Source: Lachnospiraceae bacterium
GTDB taxonomy: Bacteria > Bacillota > Clostridia > Lachnospirales > Lachnospiraceae
NCBI GenBank assembly: GCA_021199235.1
Contig: JAJQIL010000002.1
Span: 23,335-87,334 of the forward strand
Length of the DNA stretch: 64,000 bases
Direction: 5' to 3'
Part shown: positions 57,884 through 64,000 of the stretch, piece after piece
Position numbering within the stretch: position 1 is the stretch's first letter
Layout: each line of letters starts with the position of its first letter
Made by a program: the position numbers and the translations under genes
Notes under the pieces: generated by a model
Databases searched by the model: none
Told to the model about the DNA's origin: nothing
Seen by the model: the letters and a program-made list of their open reading frames with translations, nothing else

Positions 57884-58936
57884 TTATTGCGCACGGGCGA
57901 GTGCCAGTTCCTTTTTCAAACGCTCCACTTCGCGCTCAGCTGAGATAGCCCTTTGCTCAGCTGCGTTGGTGCGCTGCCGCTCTTGTTTGATGCCAATGCG
58001 GATTCCTTTACGAACACCTTTACGAATCCCCTGTTCCTCCACCAAATCAGAAAGATTACACATAAATTCCAACTCCTTTCCCAGCGGTTCCCTATCCATA
58101 GGGATGTGAAATCTGGTTTCCAGTTCCCAGCGCTTTTCATTATACGTCTTTGTTTTCGATAAGAGCATATTCATCATTTGTAAAAAAATGTTATCCGTCG
58201 CCATATTTTCGTTTAATGTAACAACAACGGCAGACATCTTATCATATGCGTAAGGCCGCTCGGGATAGTTTCCGTAAACCCGAACCGGAGTCAGCGAATA
58301 ACGAATAATAGAATTGCCAATCTTTTTCGGAGCATTCATGCATATGAAAATGCAGGTTGACTTTTTGATTCCATCGTAATCCGAATCCTCAAAAACGGTA
58401 GAAAGCTGGGCTGAAATCATCCTGGCACAGTTATAAATACCTCGAGTCTCTATTTTATAGCCGGGATAAAAGGATTTTTGCGGCTCTATATCCGCAAAAA
58501 TGATGTCTGAAACATTCACTTGTGGAGCTGCAGAACCTTTTGCAGCAGAAGATTTCTTTTTCCTGGCTTTTCGCGTTTGTCTGACCGGTCTGCCTGAAGA
58601 GGGAGGCAGCTGTGCGGAAAAAATCAGATCATAGTATACCGCGCCCTCTCCAAGGACTTTATTCTCGTTGGACATACCTGTAACTCGATCCGACCGCTCC
58701 GTATTTGGTGAGTCTGTCGAATTTGTCTCACCGGGACTGACAGGAACGGTACCAATCTTCGGCGTACCATTTATGTAGCTGCTGATATCTTCAAGTGTAC
58801 AGCCTTTGTATTCCTCTGTAGTATATTTCAGAATCCACGCCAGAATGATCCTGTTGCTAAGTACGCGTTTACATTGCGTGTCATACTGAATCTTAATTCC
58901 AACGTTCGCAAGATCCCTCGCAAGAGCATTGCTCAA
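57884..58936 (-). CDS. Rpn/PD-(D/E)XK nuclease-transposase family protein
   Basis: 350 residues from a TTG at 58936, behind AGGAGAAACGGGGAT; the frame is open 18 codons further (ATG 58990) but that start would be almost leaderless from the promoter at 59008. N-terminal part with KRVLSNRIILAWILKYTTEE and TPKIGTVPVSPGETN; the nuclease-like core has VYYDLIFSA, IFADIEPQKSFYPGYKIETR (the acidic E-x-Q-K site) and GIYNCARMISAQLS. A basic linker (RQTRKARKKKSSAAK) is inserted between them. The C-terminus is a coiled coil (RKGVRKGIRIGIKQERQR onward). Family members are called recombination-promoting nucleases; activity here is not shown. Confidence 0.8.
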   Translation of the reverse strand: MSNALARDLANVGIKIQYDTQCKRVLSNRIILAWILKYTTEEYKGCTLEDISSYINGTPKIGTVPVSPGETNSTDSPNTERSDRVTGMSNENKVLGEGAVYYDLIFSAQLPPSSGRPVRQTRKARKKKSSAAKGSAAPQVNVSDIIFADIEPQKSFYPGYKIETRGIYNCARMISAQLSTVFEDSDYDGIKKSTCIFICMNAPKKIGNSIIRYSLTPVRVYGNYPERPYAYDKMSAVVVTLNENMATDNIFLQMMNMLLSKTKTYNEKRWELETRFHIPMDREPLGKELEFMCNLSDLVEEQGIRKGVRKGIRIGIKQERQRTNAAEQRAISAEREVERLKKELALARAQ

Positions 58937-59007
58937 ATCCCCGTTTCTCCTTTCTTCATTATACTGGGCAATCATGAAATTTGCAACCATTATTTTTTAT
59001 ACCCTGT

Positions 59008-59036
59008 ATTATAGTTGCTAAAACAAAATAAGTCAA
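59008..59036 (-). promoter_or_regulatory. Strong promoter of the Rpn-type gene
   Basis: Minus strand TTGACT (59036-59031), a 17-bp spacer and TATAAT (59013-59008). The remaining gap up to 59316 holds no recognisable gene; a 73-codon frame at 59112 shows no family features. Confidence 0.75.
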
Positions 59037-59316
59037 TATTATAAATAAAAAATGATGCAATATAATCAAAATAAAAGAATGAATATTGAGAAAACTTTTT
59101 CCTAATGGCGTGTGGCAACACGGACTCGAATAAAATCATTTTACAAATCTGTCAAAGGGAACCATAGGGTCGAGTGTGCAGACCATCATCAGGTTTGCTT
59201 TTGGCTGTTGCGTGAGTCTTTTCTCAACAGTACTTGCGAAATGGGCTGCTTCATGTTAAGCTATGCATATCCGAATGGAGTAGAAGTGATTCGGGAAAGG
59301 AAGTGGGGCGCTGCGT

Positions 59317-60897
59317 ATGGCACGGAAGTTTAACATAAATGGAACCTGTCTGCCGGACAGACACTACATGGTTGACTTGAGTTCAAGGCTTGCCGCGATT
59401 AAAGAAATGGTGGATGCTGGAGACTATTTCACGATCAATCGGGCCAGACAGTATGGCAAGACGACGATGCTGACGGCTCTTGTGACTTATCTGCCACCTG
59501 AATACGATGTGATCAGTCTGGATTTTCAGGGAATCAGCAGTGCTGATTATGAATCCGAGCAGCTTTTTGTGGCGGCATTTTCAAGGCAGGTGCTTTTGGA
59601 GGCAAACTTTTTATCTGCTGAAGTTAGAGAAGAGCTGTCCATTTTCGCTACCGGAAAAGAACGGGAGGCTACGCTTTCTGTATTGTTTATGACGCTGCTT
59701 AAAGCCTGTGAAGATAATCAGAAAAAGATTGTTCTTTTGATTGACGAAGTGGACTCAGCATCAAATAATCAGGTGTTTCTGGATTTTCTGGCGCAATTGC
59801 GTTACTATTATTTAAAAAGACCGAATGTGTCCACATTTCAATCGGTTATACTTGCCGGGGTTTATGATATTCGCAGCCTGAGAAGGAAGATACGTCCTGA
59901 TGAGTCGCATAAGGTAAACAGCCCATGGAATATTGCAGCAAAATTCCGGGTGGATATGGATTTTTCTGAGGAAGACATTGCCGGGATGCTGAATGATTAT
60001 GAGGCGGATTACCACACGGGGATGGATGTGCAGTATATGTCCGGGCAGATTTTTGAAGTTACTTCCGGCTATCCGTATCTGGTCTCTGATCTGTGTAAGA
60101 TTATAGATGAAGATGTGGCGGGAAGCCGTGAGTTCCCTGAAAAGGCGGATGCCTGGACCGGGCAGGGATTTCAGGAAGCAGTGAAACTGATCGAAAAAGA
60201 GGATAATACTTTATACGAATCATTGCTGGGAAAATTGAATACGTTTCCGGAGATTCGTTCGATTTTATACGATTTGCTTTTTACCGGCCGAATATTTCCT
60301 TATAACGCCAAAAGTGCGTATATGAAGGATGCTGCTATGTTTGGCCTTGTTCGAAATGATAAGGAAAATGTTGTGATCTCGAATCGCATTTTTGAAAATG
60401 TGCTTTATAATTATTTTATTTCCGAAGAGGTTGTTAACAGTAAAATGTTTAACCTGGCTGTTCAGGAAAAGAACCGTTTTATTATAGGCGGACACCTTGA
60501 TATTCGAAGAATATTGGAAAAATTCATTGAAACGTTTGGTGAACTGTATGGAGATGAGGATGAAGCATTTCTTGAAAACGAGGGCAGAAAATATTTCCTT
60601 TTGTTTCTAAAACCGATTATTAACGGTGTTGGAAATTATAGTATCGAGCCTCAGACAAGAGACAGTGAACGTATGGATATTGTAATTTATTATCGTGGCG
60701 AGCAGAACATTCTTGAACTTAAGATATGGCGCGGCAATGCCTACAATGAACGCGGTGAAGAGCAGCTTTCCGGATATCTTGATTATTTTCATTTGAGAAA
60801 GGGTTATATGCTGAGCTTCAATTTTAATAAGAAAAAGAAGCGCGGCATCAAAGAGATTCCGCTTGGCGACAAGGTGTTGATAGAGGCTGTAGTGTAA
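59317..60897 (+). CDS. AAA ATPase (AAA_35-like) with C-terminal PD-(D/E)XK-like domain, intact copy
   Basis: 526 residues. CLPDRHYMVDLSSRLAAIKE near the N-terminus, Walker A RARQYGKTT (about residues 44-52), Walker B KIVLLIDEVDSASNN (about 140-154), and FQSVILAGVYDIRSL. The winged-helix middle part is followed by a nuclease-like end: ERMDIVIYYRGEQNILELK (D and E-x-K, about 451-466). It is the intact relative of the transposon-split gene at 9968. Members are repeated many times in Lachnospiraceae genomes with no proven function. The start has GGAAGTGGGG upstream. AT-rich compared with housekeeping genes. Confidence 0.88.
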   Translation: MARKFNINGTCLPDRHYMVDLSSRLAAIKEMVDAGDYFTINRARQYGKTTMLTALVTYLPPEYDVISLDFQGISSADYESEQLFVAAFSRQVLLEANFLSAEVREELSIFATGKEREATLSVLFMTLLKACEDNQKKIVLLIDEVDSASNNQVFLDFLAQLRYYYLKRPNVSTFQSVILAGVYDIRSLRRKIRPDESHKVNSPWNIAAKFRVDMDFSEEDIAGMLNDYEADYHTGMDVQYMSGQIFEVTSGYPYLVSDLCKIIDEDVAGSREFPEKADAWTGQGFQEAVKLIEKEDNTLYESLLGKLNTFPEIRSILYDLLFTGRIFPYNAKSAYMKDAAMFGLVRNDKENVVISNRIFENVLYNYFISEEVVNSKMFNLAVQEKNRFIIGGHLDIRRILEKFIETFGELYGDEDEAFLENEGRKYFLLFLKPIINGVGNYSIEPQTRDSERMDIVIYYRGEQNILELKIWRGNAYNERGEEQLSGYLDYFHLRKGYMLSFNFNKKKKRGIKEIPLGDKVLIEAVV

Positions 60898-60923
60898 GAT
60901 GCTGCCTGCTTTTTAAGAAGATT

Positions 60924-60968
60924 CGAAACGGTTGCCGGACTGTTGAAATTGTGCCGACAGCCGTTTCG
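60924..60968. terminator. Long hairpin, copy 2, after the AAA gene
   Basis: CGAAACGG (60924-60931) pairs with CCGTTTCG (60961-60968); further partial pairs TTGCCGG/CCGACA lie inside. Similar to the hairpin at 57814-57848. Confidence 0.55.
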
Positions 60969-61017
60969 AAACAGCAGATTTGTTATGGCTCAGACGATTA
61001 CGCAGATTTTGCAGAAA

Positions 61018-62742
61018 TTAGCCGGCTTCGTATGTTTCCCGTTCCAGAACGACTTTGCATTGTTTTTTATAGCAGGCAAATCCGTATTTGAGGATATGGT
61101 GCATATCGTCTTCTTTCAGCTCAGAAGTATAATTATTCCTGTTGATCTGATCCAGCGCTTCCTGACATGATGTATCAAGATCCCCGCCTTCTGCGTATTT
61201 TACTTCGATGACTATGCCGATTTCTTCATCCTCAATTTCAACCTGGATATCATAGTAACCATCGCCTGCTTCTCTGTTCGATGAAACGCCCCAGTCGTTT
61301 TTAAAGAACAGGATTCCAAGGATCAGACCATGATAGAAGTTTTCTTTGAATTCTTTTTTTACAGCAGTATCGCGAATACTGATTGTTTTCTCCATTCCTT
61401 TTTCGAAAACACGTTTCACTCCGGCTGTGTCGCCATTTTTCAAAGCTGTGCAGAATTCTGTCACCAGAGTGCCGTCTTCGGCGACCTTCTCTTCAAACAG
61501 CTGCAGAATAAAATCACTGAAAATGTCGCGAACCTCGTTATTCGGGATTTTCAGACGAACAAGATTGCCGTCCGGCATGTCAGCAGGAGTCAGGTAACCG
61601 GTCGCAAACAGCAGGCTCCATAGATTATCTATATTATCGTATATGGTATTATAAGTAAGCTGTTCTTCGATTCTTTTCTGGACACTTTCTCCGGAAATCA
61701 GTCGTTCTATCTGAGCCCTTGCCACCCCGTTTCCCATCTTGCTGAGGAATCGTTTTACTTCCTCATTGCTGCTGGAGTTTTTCCAATAGCTTTTTGGTTT
61801 TTTATCTGTACTTGTCAGCAATTGATCGCACCAGTTGATGACATCCCAGGGATTATAGACGTATGCATTGGATATTCTGTAGCCATCATACCATTCTTTT
61901 GTAATATCATAATATTCGGATAATACGTAATAATCCAGGATCTGACGGACTTCCGCATCCGTAAATCCAAACCGTTCTTCGCATCTCGCATCCAGAAGAG
62001 AATAAATCTTCGGATTATTCAGGCCGGTAAAAATACTTTCTTTTGAAACTCTCAGACATCCTGTCATGACCGCGAAATAGAGGCTGCGGTTTGTTTTTAA
62101 TGCGGCATCCAGCATATTTCGGATCAGGTCGATCATTTTATCATAATAGCCGCGCGAGTTTGCCTTTGCCAGAGGCACATCGTACTCATCGATCAGAATA
62201 ATTACTTTTTGCCCATAATATTTCTCCAGAAGCTGAGACAGGGTGTTCAGACTGCTGGTGATTGTAGACTCTGACATGGCAAAGGTGCCGTTCAAAGAAT
62301 CATCGATTTTGATGATCTGGCGATACTGGTCTTTTTCTTCTTCATAAAGCTTATTACTGTCCAGAATGAAGCGGAATCTCATCGCTTCTTTTGCAATGAT
62401 TGTGCAAAGCTCATTTTTGGCGAATTCATAGCTGCTTCCGTGGGCGGTCTTCAGACTGATGGAAATAACAGGAAAACGCCCCATGTAGGTATCACAAAGC
62501 TTTGTTTCTCTGGAAATGGCCAGACCCTCAAACAATTTTTCATCAGTACCTGTTTCAAAAAAGCATCTCAGCATACTCATGTTCAGGCTTTTTCCAAAGC
62601 GCCGCGGGCGTGTAAACAGATTTACTTCCCCTCTGTTTAATAACAGGTCTTTGATAAAGCCGGTTTTATCCACGTAATAATAATTTTCTGTTCGAATCTT
62701 TTCAAAGTCGTCAACTCCGATCGGGAGCATTTTTTTGCCCAC
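61018..62742 (-). CDS. AAA-ATPase_like / DUF1703 (PD-(D/E)XK) protein
   Basis: 574 residues from a GTG at 62742 (AGGAGGTGACAGT upstream). PIGVDDFEKIRTENYYYVDK and FTRPRRFGKSLNMSMLRCFF (Walker A-like), and VIILIDEYDVPLAKA (Walker B) define the AAA-ATPase_like domain. The C-terminal DUF1703 part has GDGYYDIQVEIEDEEIGIVIEVKYAEGGD, cited here by its key residues D...E-V-K, a PD-(D/E)XK-type site. One of the largest paralogous families in Bacteroides and Clostridia, role unknown. It has its own promoter and lies downstream of the DAHP synthase gene on the same strand. Confidence 0.9.
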   Translation of the reverse strand: MGKKMLPIGVDDFEKIRTENYYYVDKTGFIKDLLLNRGEVNLFTRPRRFGKSLNMSMLRCFFETGTDEKLFEGLAISRETKLCDTYMGRFPVISISLKTAHGSSYEFAKNELCTIIAKEAMRFRFILDSNKLYEEEKDQYRQIIKIDDSLNGTFAMSESTITSSLNTLSQLLEKYYGQKVIILIDEYDVPLAKANSRGYYDKMIDLIRNMLDAALKTNRSLYFAVMTGCLRVSKESIFTGLNNPKIYSLLDARCEERFGFTDAEVRQILDYYVLSEYYDITKEWYDGYRISNAYVYNPWDVINWCDQLLTSTDKKPKSYWKNSSSNEEVKRFLSKMGNGVARAQIERLISGESVQKRIEEQLTYNTIYDNIDNLWSLLFATGYLTPADMPDGNLVRLKIPNNEVRDIFSDFILQLFEEKVAEDGTLVTEFCTALKNGDTAGVKRVFEKGMEKTISIRDTAVKKEFKENFYHGLILGILFFKNDWGVSSNREAGDGYYDIQVEIEDEEIGIVIEVKYAEGGDLDTSCQEALDQINRNNYTSELKEDDMHHILKYGFACYKKQCKVVLERETYEAG

Positions 62743-62819
62743 ACTGTCACCTCCTTTGAAAACTGTAAAACGTTAATAGTAAACGAGATAATTCTTTTTA
62801 TATATTTGTGATTGAAAAA

Positions 62820-62848
62820 AGCATAGCACAAATGAGCATGATTATCAA
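62820..62848 (-). promoter_or_regulatory. Promoter of the AAA/DUF1703 gene
   Basis: Minus strand TTGATA (62848-62843), a 17-bp spacer and TATGCT (62825-62820). Confidence 0.65.
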
Positions 62849-62863
62849 GGGGACTTTTGTTTT

Positions 62864-63898
62864 TCAGCACTTTTTATATATTTCATAAATCAGCTTTTCA
62901 GACTTCTCCCAGCCGAGGCACGGATCCGTGATGGACTTGCCGTAAATATGCGGCTCGCAGCCGATCTTCTGTGCGCCGTCCTCAATGTAGCTTTCGATCA
63001 TGAAGCCCTTGATCAGCTTTTTCAGCTCCGGCGAATAGCTGCGGCTGTGCAGCACTTCCTGAACGATACGGATCTGTTCGAGATATTTTTTGCCGGAGTT
63101 GGAGTGGTTCGTATCCACGATGACAGCCGGATTGGCCAGATCGCGTTTCTCGTACAGATCGTGCAGCAGGATCAGATCCTCGTAGTGGTAGTTCGGGATG
63201 GCATTTCCATGTTTGTTGGTCGCGCCGCGAAGGACGACGTGTGCCAGCGGATTGCCGGTCGTGTTGACTTCCCAGCCGCGGTAGATGAAGGTGTGCTGCG
63301 CATGCGCCGCAACGACGGAATTCAGGAGGACGGAAAGGTCGCCGCTGGTCGGATTCTTCATGCCGGCCGGCACGTCCATGCCGCTGACGGTCATGCGGTG
63401 GTGCTGATCCTCAACGGAACGCGCTCCGATGGCCACGTAGGAGAGCAGATCGTCCAGATAACGGTAGTTTTCCGGATAGAGCATCTCATCGGCTGAAGTC
63501 AGGCCGGTCTCTTCAATGACTCTTGTGTGGAGAGAACGCACGGCTACGAGTCCGGCAAACACATCCGGCTGTTTTTCCGGGTCGGGCTGATGGATCATGC
63601 CCTTGTATCCCTCACCGGTCGTGCGCGGCTTGTTCGTGTAAATGCGCGGGATCAGGATCAGGCGGTCACCGACTTTGTCCTGTACTTTGGCCAGCCGGTG
63701 CACGTAATCCATCACAGGTTCGGGACTGTCCGCGGAGCAGGGCCCGATGATGACGAGAAATTTATCGGATTTTCCGGTGATGACGTCGCGAATTTCCGCG
63801 TCGCGACGCTGCTTGACCTCCACAACCTTCTGCGGAAGCGGATATTGCTTTTTTACCTCCATAGGGATAGGAAGCTTTGTTACAAAATTCATGGACAT
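62864..63898 (-). CDS. aroF: 3-deoxy-7-phosphoheptulonate (DAHP) synthase, AroG-type
   Basis: 344 residues. First step of aromatic amino-acid synthesis (PEP plus erythrose 4-phosphate). The type I alpha signatures are seen: LVIIGPCSADSPEPVMDY, IYTNKPRTTGEGYKGM, IGARSVEDQHHR and VIVDTNHSNSGK, with the metal-binding residues near the C-terminus (MIESYIEDG). The start is ATG at 63898; another ATG follows two codons later. Which effector amino acid inhibits it cannot be told. The gene lies alone, with a promoter at 63950-63978. Confidence 0.95.
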   Translation of the reverse strand: MSMNFVTKLPIPMEVKKQYPLPQKVVEVKQRRDAEIRDVITGKSDKFLVIIGPCSADSPEPVMDYVHRLAKVQDKVGDRLILIPRIYTNKPRTTGEGYKGMIHQPDPEKQPDVFAGLVAVRSLHTRVIEETGLTSADEMLYPENYRYLDDLLSYVAIGARSVEDQHHRMTVSGMDVPAGMKNPTSGDLSVLLNSVVAAHAQHTFIYRGWEVNTTGNPLAHVVLRGATNKHGNAIPNYHYEDLILLHDLYEKRDLANPAVIVDTNHSNSGKKYLEQIRIVQEVLHSRSYSPELKKLIKGFMIESYIEDGAQKIGCEPHIYGKSITDPCLGWEKSEKLIYEIYKKC

Positions 63899-63949
63899 TT
63901 CTGTGTACCTCTTCTTATTGAGTATCGTTTGTCACAGCCCTTACAGTAT

Positions 63950-63978
63950 AGTATATTCAGAAAAAAATGTCGACACAA
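63950..63978 (-). promoter_or_regulatory. Promoter of the DAHP synthase gene
   Basis: Minus strand TTGTGT (63978-63973), a 17-bp spacer and TATACT (63955-63950), giving a leader of about 50 nt. No attenuator was seen in it. Confidence 0.65.
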
Positions 63979-64000
63979 TTTTTTGATTTGATTGTCTTTC

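Noticed and set aside
59112..59333. 73-codon ORF before the AAA_35 gene
   Set aside because: No ribosome site, no family features, and it overlaps the true start of the AAA gene.

Overview
The window looks like chromosomal DNA of a gut-type Gram-positive anaerobe of the class Clostridia, most likely a Lachnospiraceae. Signs of this are LPXTG pilins with a class C sortase, an oxygen-independent HemZ, an ECF-type uptake component, the order apt - relA/spoT - MBL hydrolase - hemZ - HD-GYP - hisS, frequent TTG/GTG starts behind AGGAGG-type ribosome sites, and many AAA-ATPase/PD-(D/E)XK proteins of the kind common in that family. Housekeeping blocks are moderately GC-rich. The accessory genes at about 51.7-53 kb and 56-62.7 kb are visibly AT-richer. 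No rRNA, tRNA or CRISPR array was seen.

Layout: (1) 0-9.7 kb, a sortase-assembled pilus locus: a huge Cna-B-repeat adhesin (5' end outside the window), a major pilin, a class C sortase and a second SpaA-type surface protein, with a candidate small RNA between pilin and sortase. (2) 9.8-15.1 kb, an AAA ATPase gene broken by a 3,850-bp five-gene transposon (10881-14730). Its ends and 7-bp target duplication can be read base by base. (3) 15.1-17.5 kb, a BlaI-type repressor with an in-frame amber stop, an LCP cell-wall ligase and an unknown gene. (4) 17.5-30.3 kb, metabolism and stringent response: cstA, apt, relA/spoT, an MBL hydrolase, hemZ, an HD-GYP gene, hisS, a DUF1294 fusion and glyA. (5) 30.5-36.8 kb, a four-gene MacB-like export operon with two very unusual adaptor proteins. 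(6) 37-51 kb, rpsB-tsf, nudC, fabH, a CDF metal exporter with a long terminator-containing leader, an ECF component, a UPF0340 protein, purC, a PEP/pyruvate-binding-domain protein and proB-proA-proC. (7) 51-64 kb, an RGG-repeat protein, pepT, a MATE exporter, a cluster of AAA/PD-(D/E)XK genes mixed with gene debris, and DAHP synthase.

The main items not explained by ordinary annotation are these. First, a dispersed family of short intergenic hairpins (left half like GTAACTGTGAAG, right half GAACAGTTAC) in eight compact copies, all oriented with local transcription. It has a long form that fills the glyA leader (which contains one of the eight), and a related long element fills the cstA leader. 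Second, seven 23-bp repeats in exact register ending inside the promoter of an AAA/DUF4143 gene. Third, the transposon with in-register terminal repeats. Fourth, the export operon with an Asp/Glu/Tyr tail and a giant adaptor insert. Fifth, an RGG-type low-complexity protein.

Functions were assigned by reading motifs and by knowledge of the families. No database search was run, and promoter and terminator calls are consensus readings.
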